DNA of 64,000 bases, from contig JABFGH010000003.1 in assembly GCA_013112585.1 (NCBI GenBank), forward strand, positions 186,001-250,000, in the 5' to 3' direction. The DNA is from Ignavibacteriota bacterium. GTDB lineage: Bacteria; Bacteroidota; Ignavibacteria; Ignavibacteriales; Melioribacteraceae. Below, piece by piece: positions 38,646 to 48,484 of this stretch. Every line of letters starts with the position of its first letter. Position 1 is the first letter of the stretch. Below the pieces are notes generated by a model. That model worked only from the letters and a program-made list of their open reading frames with translations. It did not search any database and was not told the DNA's origin. Made by a program: the position numbers and the translations under genes.

Positions 38646-39637
38646 TTAATAACCGAGTTAACAGTATCAAATAATTTATTCAATTCAACAGGTACAATTC
38701 CAACCTCTTCGCAAACAATTCCCGCGGCGTAGTTGGCTAGGCAAGCTGCATCAGCAATATCGGCATTAGCTGCTAAAGCCATTGTTAATGTTGAAATAAC
38801 AGTATCACCTGCGCCGGAAACATCACGCACTTTCCGCGCTTTGGTTGAAATTCTTTTTATGTCGTTACTGCTTTTAAAAAGTGCAACACCGGCTTCGCCT
38901 AATGTTAATAGGGCGTATTTAGGTTTAAGCTTTTCGATAAGTTTTTTACCGGCTCTTGCTATTTCTTCGTCACTTTCTATTCTTATTCCAAAAGCATCTT
39001 CAGTTTCTTTTTTATTGGGCTTAAATACAGTTACGTTTTTGTATTCAAAAAAATTATCAAATTTCGGATCGACTGTAATTATAATATTTTTACTATTAGC
39101 TATTTCTATAATTTCTTTTATCACCCGTTTAGTTAGAACACCTTTATTGTAATCCTGAAGTATTACTGCATCTAAACTTTCACTTTTACTTCTGAAATAT
39201 TCTATAATCTTATTTTCAGTTTCTACAGAAATTTTGTTTTTGCTTTCTCTATCAATTCTTACAACGTGGTGGTTGTATGCTATTACTCTTGTTTTTGCAG
39301 TTGTCGGTCTTTGGTCATCTATAATAATTCCTTCGGAATTTATTTCTGCTTCCTTCATTAAAGAATTAAACTCTCTGCCGTCATTATCGCTGCCGATAAC
39401 GCCGATAGGTAAGGGAATGCCTCCGAGTTTAATAATATTATAAGCACAGTTTGCGGCACCGCCGAATCTGAAAAATTCATTATCAATTTCAACAACCGGT
39501 ACCGGTGCTTCGGGTGAAATTCTTTTTACCTCGCCCCAATAGTAGCAGTCGAGCATCATATCGCCAACTATGGCTATTTTTTTTCCGATAAAATTATTTT
39601 TAATATTTTCTAATTCATTTTTAGATAATTGGAACAT
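38642..39637 (-). CDS. rfaE1: D-glycero-beta-D-manno-heptose-7-phosphate kinase (HldE N-domain, PfkB family)
   Basis: The 331-residue PfkB-family sugar kinase has the start signature GDMMLDCYYWGEVKRISPEAPVPV, RFGGAANCAYN, and the ATP/anion-hole motif VRDVSGAGDTVISTL with the catalytic Asp. It phosphorylates heptose 7-phosphate at C1 in ADP-heptose synthesis. A frame seven codons longer starts at GTG inside the upstream gene. The ATG at 39637, five bases from AGGA, is the better start. Confidence 0.94.
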   Translation of the reverse strand: MFQLSKNELENIKNNFIGKKIAIVGDMMLDCYYWGEVKRISPEAPVPVVEIDNEFFRFGGAANCAYNIIKLGGIPLPIGVIGSDNDGREFNSLMKEAEINSEGIIIDDQRPTTAKTRVIAYNHHVVRIDRESKNKISVETENKIIEYFRSKSESLDAVILQDYNKGVLTKRVIKEIIEIANSKNIIITVDPKFDNFFEYKNVTVFKPNKKETEDAFGIRIESDEEIARAGKKLIEKLKPKYALLTLGEAGVALFKSSNDIKRISTKARKVRDVSGAGDTVISTLTMALAANADIADAACLANYAAGIVCEEVGIVPVELNKLFDTVNSVIK

Positions 39638-39645
39638 CTGTATTC

Positions 39646-40728
39646 CTATTTTTGCCACTGTGCTAATTTGTTAATTAATTCAATTCTAATTATTCCGCTG
39701 CTTGAGCCGAGCCACATATTTTTACCATCAAAGTAAAGTGTGTTAATTGTATTTGGAATTCTTTCATCGTATATCATTTTTACTTCATTGGTTATAATAT
39801 TCAGTAATGCTAAACCTCTGCCGTATTGGTCTTTTGTTTTATCACCGAATTGATAAAGTGAAACCCACAAGAAATTACCGGTACGTTCAATATCATAAAT
39901 GCCGTTAGCTGCAAATCCTGTCTCTGTATCAAATCTTTTCCACTCGTTTCTTCTGTCAAATTTATATAAGCCGCCGAGGTTATAATTTGGATTATATTGT
40001 GTCACAAATTCATCAAGACCAATCCAAACATTATTCTGCTCAAAAAGTATCGAGCTTATTGAAACCTCGTCACCTTCACCTCTGAAAAAGTTTAATCGGT
40101 TGTTGTAAAATTCTACCGCGCCTTTTTCGTCAAGGTCTCTAAACTTATCATACTTATGTAAACCGGCTTCTGTTCCAAACCAAACTAAGCTGTCGCCGTC
40201 CACCTGAATTGATTTAATTGTATTTGTTTTTTCATCACCGCCGGTTGTTAAATCGTAATCAATAAATTTTCTTTTTTTAATATCATATTTTGTAAGGTAT
40301 TTAAATCTGCCAATCCACAGCAGATCAGATGAGGCATCGTACGAAAGAGAACGGATCCAATTGCTAAGCTGCCCCCCTTTAGCAAATTTTCTTTTCATCC
40401 ATCTGTTTCTTTTTTTATCAAGAATCATCAAACCATCGATAGAACCTGCCCAAACGTATTGTTTGTTTGCGGCAATGCTGTAAACAAAGTCATTCTGTAA
40501 GTTATTTTTTGAGGTCGAATAGTTTGTCCATTTATTATTTTTAATGTTATAACGATAAACCCCGCTGCCGTTTGTTGCAGCCCAAATGTTTTCTCCGTCT
40601 CCGGTAATATCTTCAATTGCTGAACCTTCTAAAAATTTAGTTACATCTAAATTAATTTGAGCCGCGGTTATCGAACTGAAAATTATAATCAGAAGAAATA
40701 ATAAAAATATGGAGTATTGGTTTTTCAT
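39646..40728 (-). CDS. Secreted beta-propeller protein (two-component-regulator-propeller type)
   Basis: The protein has 360 residues with a signal peptide (about 1-23, IIIFSSITAAQ). It has several repeats of the kind found in the sensor halves of hybrid two-component regulators, such as IWAATNGSGVYRYNIKNNKW, VWAGSIDGLMILDKKRNRW, LVWFGTEAGLHKYD and MWLGSSSGIIRIE. No kinase or membrane domain follows, so it is a stand-alone periplasmic or surface propeller of unknown ligand. Its end overlaps a possible GTG start of the heptose kinase gene. Function is unknown. Confidence 0.85.
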   Translation of the reverse strand: MKNQYSIFLLFLLIIIFSSITAAQINLDVTKFLEGSAIEDITGDGENIWAATNGSGVYRYNIKNNKWTNYSTSKNNLQNDFVYSIAANKQYVWAGSIDGLMILDKKRNRWMKRKFAKGGQLSNWIRSLSYDASSDLLWIGRFKYLTKYDIKKRKFIDYDLTTGGDEKTNTIKSIQVDGDSLVWFGTEAGLHKYDKFRDLDEKGAVEFYNNRLNFFRGEGDEVSISSILFEQNNVWIGLDEFVTQYNPNYNLGGLYKFDRRNEWKRFDTETGFAANGIYDIERTGNFLWVSLYQFGDKTKDQYGRGLALLNIITNEVKMIYDERIPNTINTLYFDGKNMWLGSSSGIIRIELINKLAQWQK

Positions 40729-40844
40729 TTATTTATAATTCTTTTAGAGAACGTTTATGTTTATCGGTTAACCTATAAAAAGTTTATTTGAATTTAAAAT
40801 TAAAGTTTAGAGGCATCATATCAAAGTATGGTAATGGGGGTGAA

Positions 40845-41600
40845 TTATTTACTAAGCTCAACGGAGTCTTCAATTAAAAAACTGATACCCCAATTTTTTT
40901 CAAATGAGTTGATAATACAATCGGTCAGCAAGCGGTAATCTGTCTGCTCATTTGTAATTTCTTCTATTTCAATTGTGTGGTCTTGCAGTTCTTCCAACAG
41001 CATAGGTTTCACTTCATCACTTACATTCAAATATTCAGGAAGTTTTCTGTGAAAACTGCCGCAGAGAATTGAGCCATGCTGTAAAATTCTATTACCGATT
41101 TTTCTTTGAGCGCTGCCTATTATTTTTTTGCCATTAAATTTGACTTCACTTTTTGCCGTACTGGCAAAGCATAAAACACCCGATTGCTTTTTTAAGAGGC
41201 TCGGAAAGTGAGGCTGCTGATTTTCCAATTCTACATCTTTTAATGCTGGGCTATATTTTCTTAAACCGGCTACAAGCGCGAGTGAAATTTTTTCGTACAA
41301 TTTTTTTGCCGTCATCTTATCTTTATCAATAGGCATAATAACCGAGTAGGTAAGTTCTTCGGCATGAAGTATTGCCCGTCCGCCGGTTGGTCTTGAAACA
41401 ACTTCAATATTATCGGCTGCGGCAAAATTCAAATCAATATCGTCATAGCTTTGATTTGCGCCGAGAGAAATACAATATGGCTTCCATCTGTAGAATCTTA
41501 AATATGCAGTTTCGTTACTGCATGAATTAACAAGGTTCAAATCAAAATCCATATTATACTTACCGGAATTTGATCCGCTATTAATTAATTTCCACTCCAT
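40845..41600 (-). CDS. Lipoate/octanoyl transferase family protein (LipM-like)
   Basis: This 251-residue protein is of the biotin/lipoate protein ligase (LplA/LipM) fold. Conserved features are SRPTGGRAILHAEELTYSV (substrate loop), FNGKKIIGSAQRK with the catalytic lysine region, and LQHGSIL. A cysteine in VLCFAS (Cys144) sits where LipM octanoyltransferases carry their acyl-enzyme cysteine. This favours octanoyl transfer from acyl carrier protein over ATP-dependent lipoate ligation. Its ATG overlaps the lpxA stop (TAATG), so it ends the envelope operon. ACP-linked acyl groups are also the donors for LpxA and LpxD, which may explain the grouping. Confidence 0.85.
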   Translation of the reverse strand: MEWKLINSGSNSGKYNMDFDLNLVNSCSNETAYLRFYRWKPYCISLGANQSYDDIDLNFAAADNIEVVSRPTGGRAILHAEELTYSVIMPIDKDKMTAKKLYEKISLALVAGLRKYSPALKDVELENQQPHFPSLLKKQSGVLCFASTAKSEVKFNGKKIIGSAQRKIGNRILQHGSILCGSFHRKLPEYLNVSDEVKPMLLEELQDHTIEIEEITNEQTDYRLLTDCIINSFEKNWGISFLIEDSVELSK

Positions 41601-42373
41601 TAATTAAATCCGCCCCGCGTACTTTTGTTTAAGAACTCTAAAATCTGTTCAACATGCGGATCGCCTGCAAAATCTTCAGCAATTTTAGCTTTACCCTGAC
41701 TGATATTTAACCCTGATTTATAAAGAATTTGGTAAGCCTTTTTAATAGTAAAAATTTCATCGCTCGTAAATCCTCTTCTTTTCAGTCCGATAGAATTTAT
41801 TCCCGAATATTTAATAGGGTGGCTGGCAGCTTTTACAAATGGGGGAATATCCTGCGTGGCTTTAAAACTTCCGCCAATCATGCAGTGCTTGCCAACTTTA
41901 ACAAATTGATGTATGGTTACTACACCGCCAACAACTACCCAGTCATCAATTTCTACATGCCCGCCTAATTGGGCAGCGTTAGCTATAACAACATTATCTC
42001 CGATAATACAATCGTGAGCAATGTGAACATAAGCCATCAGCAAACAATTTTTTCCTACTCTTGAACTTTCTCCTTCAATTGATGCTCTGTGCAGTGTTAC
42101 AAATTCACGGACTGTTGTATCATCGCCAATATGGAAATAAGATTTTTCATCTTTAAATTTTAAATCCTGCGGAATATCAGACACAGAAACAGATTGTGAA
42201 AACTTTACCCTGTTTCCAATTCTTGCTCCATCGTGAATAACGGTATGCGGACCGACAATACAATCATCGCCAATTTCAACATCATCTTTGATAATTGCGT
42301 ATGGAGCTATTTTTACATTGCTGCCAATTCTTGCTTTTCTACTTACAATAGCTGTCGAATGAATATCTGTCAT
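41600..42373 (-). CDS. lpxA: UDP-N-acetylglucosamine O-acyltransferase
   Basis: LpxA catalyses the first step of lipid A synthesis, moving a 3-hydroxyacyl chain from ACP to UDP-GlcNAc. The 257-residue protein is a left-handed parallel beta-helix of hexapeptide repeats (IGSNVKIAPYAIIKDDVEIG, IGDNVVIANAAQLGGHVEI). It has YVHIAHDCIIGD with the catalytic His, and a helical C-terminus (GLKRRGFTSDEIFTIKKAYQILY). It starts six bases after lpxC/fabZ. Confidence 0.97.
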   Translation of the reverse strand: MTDIHSTAIVSRKARIGSNVKIAPYAIIKDDVEIGDDCIVGPHTVIHDGARIGNRVKFSQSVSVSDIPQDLKFKDEKSYFHIGDDTTVREFVTLHRASIEGESSRVGKNCLLMAYVHIAHDCIIGDNVVIANAAQLGGHVEIDDWVVVGGVVTIHQFVKVGKHCMIGGSFKATQDIPPFVKAASHPIKYSGINSIGLKRRGFTSDEIFTIKKAYQILYKSGLNISQGKAKIAEDFAGDPHVEQILEFLNKSTRGGFN

Positions 42374-42379
42374 AATATT

Positions 42380-43798
42380 TTAATCTTCTTGTCCATTATT
42401 TTTTTCTCTATCAACAATACCCGCCATCAGTTCAGCTTCGGCAACTAAATTATTATCAACATATGCTTCTGTTTTAATTACCATAACGCTTCGTTTTTTG
42501 CTTACCAATTCTGCCTGCAGTACTAATTGATCGCCCGGAACAACTTGCTTGCGGAATTTTGCCTTATTGATTCCCATAAACACCATAAGTTTGCTGGCGG
42601 GGTCCATGTATGAATTTAATAATAAAATACCCCCGCATTGCGCCATTGCTTCAATTATTAAAACGCCGGGCATTATCGGTTCATCAGGAAAATGTCCTTC
42701 AAAAAATGGTTCGTTGCCGGTAACTGATTTAATGCCTACAACTTTTTTCTCCATTTCGAGATGTGTAATTTTATCGACTAATAAAAACGGGTAACGATGA
42801 GGGAGTATTCTTTTGATAGCATTAATATCGAATACTACCCCTTCTTTTTTTACATGCTGATATTTTTTAACAAGTTTTTTCTGCTGGTATAGCTGTCTAA
42901 TTTTTTTCGCAAACTCAACGTTTGCTTTATGTCCGGGTCTTGCGGCAAGTATTTGTGCTTTAAAGGGAACTCCAATTAATGCAAGATCGCCGATAAGATC
43001 CAGCAATTTATGTCTTACCGGTTCATTTCTAAATCGTAAAGTTTTATCATTTAAAAAACCGCTAGTGCCTAAAGATAAATCGGAATTTAACCCGAGCTTA
43101 TTTTTAAGCTGGATAATTTCATTTTCCGACATATCGTGGTCAACTATAACAACAGCGTTATCTAAATTTCCCCCTTTTATCAATCCCTTTTCAGCAAGTG
43201 TTTCTACTTCGCTTAAAAAGCAGAAAGTTCTTGCAGGTGCAAATTCGCTTACAAATTCTTTTCCTAAATCAAACAAACCTGTGTGCTGGCTTCCCAGCGC
43301 AGGGTTTTGATAATCTACCATCACTGTTAATCTATATCCGTCTAACGGAAGAGCAACAATATCAACCTGCTCTTCTTCGTTATGATACATAACTGTTTCA
43401 TCTATTATTATATAATCCTTAGGTGCTTCCTGCTTTTCAATTCCGGCTTCCAGCAATTTTTCAACGTAGGGCATTGCACTGCCGTCTCCAATCGGGGGCT
43501 CGATCCCATCAATTTCAATTATTATGTTATCAATCTGCAGACCTACAATTGCCGCGAGTACGTGCTCAACTGTATGAACTCGAGTATCTCCAATTCCAAT
43601 TGTGGTGCCCCGCGAAGTATCAACTACATAATCTGCATTAGCAGGTATTTCAATTCTCTCTGCTAAATCGGTTCTAACAAATCTAATTCCAAAATTTTCC
43701 GGAGCAGGTTTGAACGTCATTGTTGTTAAATGTCCGGTATGAAGCCCGGCACCCGAAATTGATGCTGACTTTGATATTGTATGCTGTAATTCAAGCAT
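42380..43798 (-). CDS. lpxC/fabZ: Bifunctional LpxC deacetylase / FabZ dehydratase
   Basis: The protein has 472 residues and is a fusion typical of the Bacteroidetes-Chlorobi group. The LpxC half (about 1-310) removes the acetyl group in the committed step of lipid A synthesis. Its zinc motif is VHTVEH (His79), with HKLLDLIGDL further on. The FabZ half (about 320-472) dehydrates 3-hydroxyacyl-ACP, with LPHRYPFLLVDKI and EGHFPDEPIMPGVLIIEAMAQ. Joining them puts the two competing uses of hydroxyacyl-ACP under one expression control. Its stop and start overlap or nearly abut lpxA and lpxD. Confidence 0.97.
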   Translation of the reverse strand: MLELQHTISKSASISGAGLHTGHLTTMTFKPAPENFGIRFVRTDLAERIEIPANADYVVDTSRGTTIGIGDTRVHTVEHVLAAIVGLQIDNIIIEIDGIEPPIGDGSAMPYVEKLLEAGIEKQEAPKDYIIIDETVMYHNEEEQVDIVALPLDGYRLTVMVDYQNPALGSQHTGLFDLGKEFVSEFAPARTFCFLSEVETLAEKGLIKGGNLDNAVVIVDHDMSENEIIQLKNKLGLNSDLSLGTSGFLNDKTLRFRNEPVRHKLLDLIGDLALIGVPFKAQILAARPGHKANVEFAKKIRQLYQQKKLVKKYQHVKKEGVVFDINAIKRILPHRYPFLLVDKITHLEMEKKVVGIKSVTGNEPFFEGHFPDEPIMPGVLIIEAMAQCGGILLLNSYMDPASKLMVFMGINKAKFRKQVVPGDQLVLQAELVSKKRSVMVIKTEAYVDNNLVAEAELMAGIVDREKNNGQED

Positions 43799-44859
43799 TA
43801 AGAATTCTCCAGATTATTTTTATCATTGATGAATTTTTCAAGTTCACCAATTTTCTTTTCAAGTTCTTTGATCCGCTGTGCATATTTGGGCAGGTTTCTA
43901 ACTTGGGCTTCAAGTCTTAAGCGGTCTTTAAGTTCTTGAGCAGGCGAGCCTGAATATGTGCCCGGTTTTGTTAATGATTTTGATACTCCGGCTTGCGCGC
44001 CTACGATAACTTTATCCCCAATTTCAATATGACCGACTAAACCAACCTGACCGGCTAATATACTATTATTACCAACTTTTGTACTGCCCGATACACCGGT
44101 TTGTGCTGATATTACTGTGTTTTCGCCAATTGTAACATTGTGTGCAATTTGAACTAAGTTATCTATTTTAGCATTCTTCTTTATTGTTGTTGAACCTAAT
44201 GCAGCTCTATCAATTGAAACATTTGAACCGATTTCAACATCGTCTTCCAACACTACATTACCAATCTGCGGAATTTTATTGTATATACCATTTTCATCGG
44301 GAGTATAACCAAAGCCATCGGATCCGATAACAGTGCCGGAATGAATGATTACTCTTTTGCCAGTTTTACAGTCTTCGCGAATTGAAACATTTGAGAAGAT
44401 CAAACAGTCATCATCAATTATTACATTTTCGCTAATAACCGTGTTATGAAAAATTTTAACATTATTCCCAATTTTACAGTTTTTTGAAACAACTACATTT
44501 TTACCGATTGCAGTATTGCTGCCTATCTCTGCACTTTCGTCAATAAATGCGGTATCATCAATTCCTTCTAACTTAAATTCGGGATTAAAGAAATGCATAA
44601 TTATTTTATGGAGAGCAATATTCGGTTTTTCAACTTCGATGTAGTTTATATCATCACGGCTTTTTTCAAATCCGGATTTAACAATAATAGCAGTGGCTTT
44701 TGTATCGGGGAAATATTTTTCGTAAGCAGGGTGATATAGGAATGTAAGCTCGCCTTCCGATGCCTCTTCAATTTTAGCTACATTATGGATCAGGGAGTTT
44801 TCATTACCAAAAATTTTGCCGCCGATAAGATCGGCGGCATCTTTAATTTTTATTTCCAT
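43798..44859 (-). CDS. lpxD: UDP-3-O-(3-hydroxyacyl)glucosamine N-acyltransferase
   Basis: LpxD adds the second acyl chain in lipid A synthesis. The 353-residue protein has an N-terminal uridine-binding domain ([30 protein letters not shown]), then hexapeptide repeats. [15 protein letters not shown] and [21 protein letters not shown] (catalytic His) follow. A C-terminal coiled-coil helix (about 315-350) is the trimer-forming, ACP-binding end. It sits 11 bases after the second skp gene. Confidence 0.97.
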   Translation of the reverse strand: MEIKIKDAADLIGGKIFGNENSLIHNVAKIEEASEGELTFLYHPAYEKYFPDTKATAIIVKSGFEKSRDDINYIEVEKPNIALHKIIMHFFNPEFKLEGIDDTAFIDESAEIGSNTAIGKNVVVSKNCKIGNNVKIFHNTVISENVIIDDDCLIFSNVSIREDCKTGKRVIIHSGTVIGSDGFGYTPDENGIYNKIPQIGNVVLEDDVEIGSNVSIDRAALGSTTIKKNAKIDNLVQIAHNVTIGENTVISAQTGVSGSTKVGNNSILAGQVGLVGHIEIGDKVIVGAQAGVSKSLTKPGTYSGSPAQELKDRLRLEAQVRNLPKYAQRIKELEKKIGELEKFINDKNNLENS

Positions 44860-44870
44860 TCATTAAAGTA

Positions 44871-45383
44871 TCAATTTTTTAACTTATCCAAAACTAAAGC
44901 TGTAATATCGTATTCCTCTTTGGCAAAAACAAACATCATATCACCGCTTCTATCAAAAACAAAATCATAATCTTCTTCAGCAGCAATTTCGTTTATTATA
45001 TTAAATACTTTGTTTTGAATGGGTTTCATAATTTCATCTTGTTTTTGAAAAAGTTCACCATTAACTCCAAACTTAGTTTGTTTATAGCTGCTGATTTCAT
45101 CTTCAAGTTTAACAAGCTGTTTTTCAATTTCTACTCTTTTCTGGTCACTTAAAATTAGTTTTCTCTTTTCATAATCATCGTATTTTTTTTTCCATTCACC
45201 TTCTAATTTGGCAATTTCTTCCTGCCACTCCTGAATGATTGCATCAATTTTCTGCTGAGCATCTTGTGCATCGGCGTATTCCTTCATTATTGTATCAGAA
45301 TCTACATAAGCTATATTCAATTGCGCAAACGAAGTTGCACTGAAGGATAATAATAATATTGAGAGAAAAAATATTTTTTTCAT
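44871..45383 (-). CDS. skp: OmpH/Skp-family periplasmic chaperone (second copy)
   Basis: The 170-residue protein has a signal peptide (MKKIFFLSILLLSFSATSFA), a short beta segment (LNIAYVDSDTIMKEY) and long charged coiled-coil arms (about 40-115), the tentacles that hold unfolded outer-membrane proteins. The end has YDFVFDRSGDMMFVFA. A GTG three codons upstream overlaps the Shine-Dalgarno AGGTGA, so the ATG at 45383 is preferred. It is one of two adjacent, clearly diverged copies. Confidence 0.92.
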   Translation of the reverse strand: MKKIFFLSILLLSFSATSFAQLNIAYVDSDTIMKEYADAQDAQQKIDAIIQEWQEEIAKLEGEWKKKYDDYEKRKLILSDQKRVEIEKQLVKLEDEISSYKQTKFGVNGELFQKQDEIMKPIQNKVFNIINEIAAEEDYDFVFDRSGDMMFVFAKEEYDITALVLDKLKN

Positions 45384-45406
45384 TTTAGTCACCTTTTAGA
45401 AAGTAA

Positions 45407-45937
45407 TTATTTACCTCTTTTAAGTTTATCCAAAACTTTAAAAGTTATGTCGAACTCATCATCTGCATGCAGAAGAAGAGGAATTGATTCACTTTTATCA
45501 AATACAAAATTCATTTTTTCCTGGGCAGCAATATCATCAATTGCTTTTATAACTTTTGTTCTAATAGGAGCAAGCATTTCTTCCTGCTTAACAAAAGCTT
45601 CGCCATTAGGCTGTGAAAATTTTTCTTGTCTGAATTGCTCCATACGCTGCTGCTGTCCTACTAATAATTGCTGAGCTTCCTGCTGTTTATCAGCCGCCAT
45701 AGTAGCTTCTTTTTGCTGGTAATCAGCATAAGCCGCTTGTAAATCTTGTGTCATACTGTCTAATGAATTTTGCCATTGCTGAATCATAGCATCTAAATCG
45801 CTTTGAACTTTTATTGCAGCAGGCAACTGAGCAAAGATTACCTGTGAATTAACAAATCCAATTTTTTGTGAAGACTGTGCATTCACAGTTCCAAACACGA
45901 ATAATACAATCGAAAAAATTAATAATGCTTTTTTCAC
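45407..45937 (-). CDS. skp: OmpH/Skp-family periplasmic chaperone (first copy)
   Basis: The 176-residue protein has a signal peptide (LLIFSIVLFVFGTVNA), then SQKIGFVNSQVIFAQLP, a glutamine-rich coiled coil (about 45-120), and MNFVFDKSESIPLLLHADDEFDIT. It lies 33 bases downstream of bamA, the usual place for skp. It shares architecture with the next gene but differs in composition: Gln/Ala-rich arms here, Lys/Glu-rich arms there. That may reflect different clients or hetero-oligomers. Confidence 0.92.
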   Translation of the reverse strand: MKKALLIFSIVLFVFGTVNAQSSQKIGFVNSQVIFAQLPAAIKVQSDLDAMIQQWQNSLDSMTQDLQAAYADYQQKEATMAADKQQEAQQLLVGQQQRMEQFRQEKFSQPNGEAFVKQEEMLAPIRTKVIKAIDDIAAQEKMNFVFDKSESIPLLLHADDEFDITFKVLDKLKRGK

Positions 45938-45970
45938 ATCTACCTCATAGTTATTGTTTTATTATTGATT

Positions 45971-48484
45971 TTAAAAACCTTTACCAAATTGAAAATGGAA
46001 TAACCACTGTGCATCTTGTCCGTCAACTTGATTTCTGTCAAATCCATAGCCGTAGTCAAATCCAAGTAATCCAATTGGGTTAATTAAAATTCTAGCTCCA
46101 ATACCGGCAGATCTTCTCAAATCGAAAAAGTCTGCCTGGTTAAATTGAAAAAATGTATTTCCGGCTTCGGCAAATGCCAATAAGTAAATTGGGATTGGCT
46201 CTAAAGCTAATGCAGCTCTCAATTCTATTGTGTACTTAGTCATTACCTTACCGCCGATAATATCACCGTTGCTGTTTCTAGGTCCAACAGTTCTGTCGTC
46301 GTAACCCCTTAAAGGAGTGGTGGCAATAATTAAACCGTTGCCGCCCATAAAGAAATATTCAAACGGGTTAATGTTTGTTCCTTTTACAATTTCATCTATG
46401 TAACCGATATCCGCACTTGTATAAAGTGCAATACGGTTTGAGTTAAATAATCTTTTATAAATTTCGGTTTTGAATGCAAGTTTATAATAATCAACATTAC
46501 CCGGTAGAAGCGGACCGCCGGAAAGCTCGCCGCTTAAAGAAACACGGGAACCGCGGGAAGGGAATATCGGGTTATCAATATCAGCACGGCTTAATGTTGC
46601 GCCCACTGTGTACTGCCTTGTTAATCCTTCAGCATAAAAACTTCTACCATCAATAACATTATTATATTGAAATCTGAATTTACCTTGAATGTAGAAAAAG
46701 TCATCGGGCCAGCGCAATCTTCTACCGACTTTAAATGTTATACCGGATTGACGAAGATCGTAAATATATTGCTGACGAGTATCAAACAGATCGAAGCCGA
46801 CGAGAGTTGGAGTATCTAAAAACCATGGCTCGGTAAAGCCGAGGGTAAATGTTCTATAGAAATTACCAACACCGAACTGCCAGTTAAAGTTCATTACTTG
46901 TCCGCCGCCCAACTGAAAAGGCTCGCCGATAGAAAAGTTTGTGAGGGTAACGCCAACCGCACCGCTGAATCCAAAACTTCCGCTGTAACCGACAGATGCA
47001 TTTAGGTAGTCACTCGATTTTTCTTCAACGTTGTAAACTAAGGTTACGGTGCTGTCGTTAACCGGGCGGGGATTAACGCCGGTCTGATATAATTTTTCTA
47101 CATTAAAATATTGAAGGTTAGCTAATTGCTGAATACTTCTAAATATATTGTTCCGGCTGTAGTAATCACCGGGAATTGTAAATAATTCACGTCTTACAAC
47201 TTTTTCCTTTGTTCGTTCATTGCCGGTAATATCAATCTTTCCTACCTTAAATCTATTTCCTTCATTTACAACAATGTGCAAGTCAATTGAATCTACAGCA
47301 ACAACTTCTTCCTTAGGTTCAAGTCCAAAACCAAGATAGCCGATATCTTGATATAGAGAAGAAACATCGGTTTGACTCTCATTAAACCTAAGGTTCATAT
47401 TAAATTTTTCATAATCATATATGTCACCTTTGGCAAAATCCAATCGTTCTCTTAGAATTTCATCTTCGTAAACTGTATTGCCTTCCCAGGTGATATTTCT
47501 AATTTTGTATTGCGGTCCTTCATAAACTGAAACATTTATGTATAAATCTTTTTTATCATCAGAATAGGAAAGCGAATCACCTATTACTTGAAAGTCTCTA
47601 TAGCCATTGTTCCGGTAGAAGTTTGCTAAAAGTTCTTTATCTTCTTCGAATTTCTTTGTGTCAAATTTGGCACCGTCCCAAAATTTCCACCATCTGGCTT
47701 CAGTCGTTTCATCAAATTCACTTTTCAAGTCATCATCATCAAAAGCTGCATTACCATCAAAACTAATTTTCCTAACAACAACTTCGTCACCTTCTTCAAT
47801 TTTGTACATTAGGAGCAGTCTGTTTTTAATTTTTGATAAAAGCCTATTAGACAATCCTTTATCAAATTCATAAGTTGTTTCATATTCATCAGAGGGGTCT
47901 GTTAAATTCTGCCATGTTACAAAAATTTCTTCTTCGGTAGTATCGGCGGTAATAAACTTAAATTTGGCGTGTTCAATTTCAGTATTAAGAAAACCTTCCT
48001 CATAGTATAAGTCTCTAATTTTGGATTCGACTCGAAAAATATCCTGCGGTTTAAGAGTTTGCCCCCGTCTAAAAAATACTTTTTCTCTTATATCATCTTC
48101 ATCAATTTCATCGTTTCCGATAATTACAATTTCCTCAACACGCGGATGTTCTTTTACTTTAATTAAAAGAAAAACACCATTATCAATTTTCTTTTCAATT
48201 TGAATTTCAACATGTTCAAAAATTCCAATTGACCATAATCTATTTATTGCATTTCGTGTATCATCGCTTGGTATTTCGATTTCGTTGCCTATTTTTAATC
48301 CGGTATTAGCAATAATAGTAGCAGCATCGGCAGATTCGTTCCCTTCAACCGAAATTCCTAATATCTGAAAATTAGCAACTTTAGGCTGGGGGAGGGTGTT
48401 TGAATAAGCTAGAAATAAAAATAAAAAACTAAACTTTAACCACTTTGCCGGTTTGTTTTTTTTCTGTTTGAGTATTGATGTCAT
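45971..48484 (-). CDS. bamA: Outer-membrane protein assembly factor BamA
   Basis: BamA inserts beta-barrel proteins into the outer membrane. After a signal peptide (LKFSFLFLFLAYSNTLPQ), five POTRA-type repeats cover about 40-440 (FQILGISVEGNESADAATI, RVEEIVIIGNDEIDEDDI, KISFDGNAAFDDDDL, ITWEGNTVYEDEIL, KIDITGNERTKEKVV). A C-terminal Omp85 barrel follows, with the VRGF/Y-type motif in PLRGYDDRTVGP. It ends in FHFQFGKGF with terminal Phe. The open frame extends to 48556, but the ATG at 48484 gives a proper signal peptide; even so the gene overlaps uppS by 56 bases. Confidence 0.95.
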   Translation of the reverse strand: MTSILKQKKNKPAKWLKFSFLFLFLAYSNTLPQPKVANFQILGISVEGNESADAATIIANTGLKIGNEIEIPSDDTRNAINRLWSIGIFEHVEIQIEKKIDNGVFLLIKVKEHPRVEEIVIIGNDEIDEDDIREKVFFRRGQTLKPQDIFRVESKIRDLYYEEGFLNTEIEHAKFKFITADTTEEEIFVTWQNLTDPSDEYETTYEFDKGLSNRLLSKIKNRLLLMYKIEEGDEVVVRKISFDGNAAFDDDDLKSEFDETTEARWWKFWDGAKFDTKKFEEDKELLANFYRNNGYRDFQVIGDSLSYSDDKKDLYINVSVYEGPQYKIRNITWEGNTVYEDEILRERLDFAKGDIYDYEKFNMNLRFNESQTDVSSLYQDIGYLGFGLEPKEEVVAVDSIDLHIVVNEGNRFKVGKIDITGNERTKEKVVRRELFTIPGDYYSRNNIFRSIQQLANLQYFNVEKLYQTGVNPRPVNDSTVTLVYNVEEKSSDYLNASVGYSGSFGFSGAVGVTLTNFSIGEPFQLGGGQVMNFNWQFGVGNFYRTFTLGFTEPWFLDTPTLVGFDLFDTRQQYIYDLRQSGITFKVGRRLRWPDDFFYIQGKFRFQYNNVIDGRSFYAEGLTRQYTVGATLSRADIDNPIFPSRGSRVSLSGELSGGPLLPGNVDYYKLAFKTEIYKRLFNSNRIALYTSADIGYIDEIVKGTNINPFEYFFMGGNGLIIATTPLRGYDDRTVGPRNSNGDIIGGKVMTKYTIELRAALALEPIPIYLLAFAEAGNTFFQFNQADFFDLRRSAGIGARILINPIGLLGFDYGYGFDRNQVDGQDAQWLFHFQFGKGF

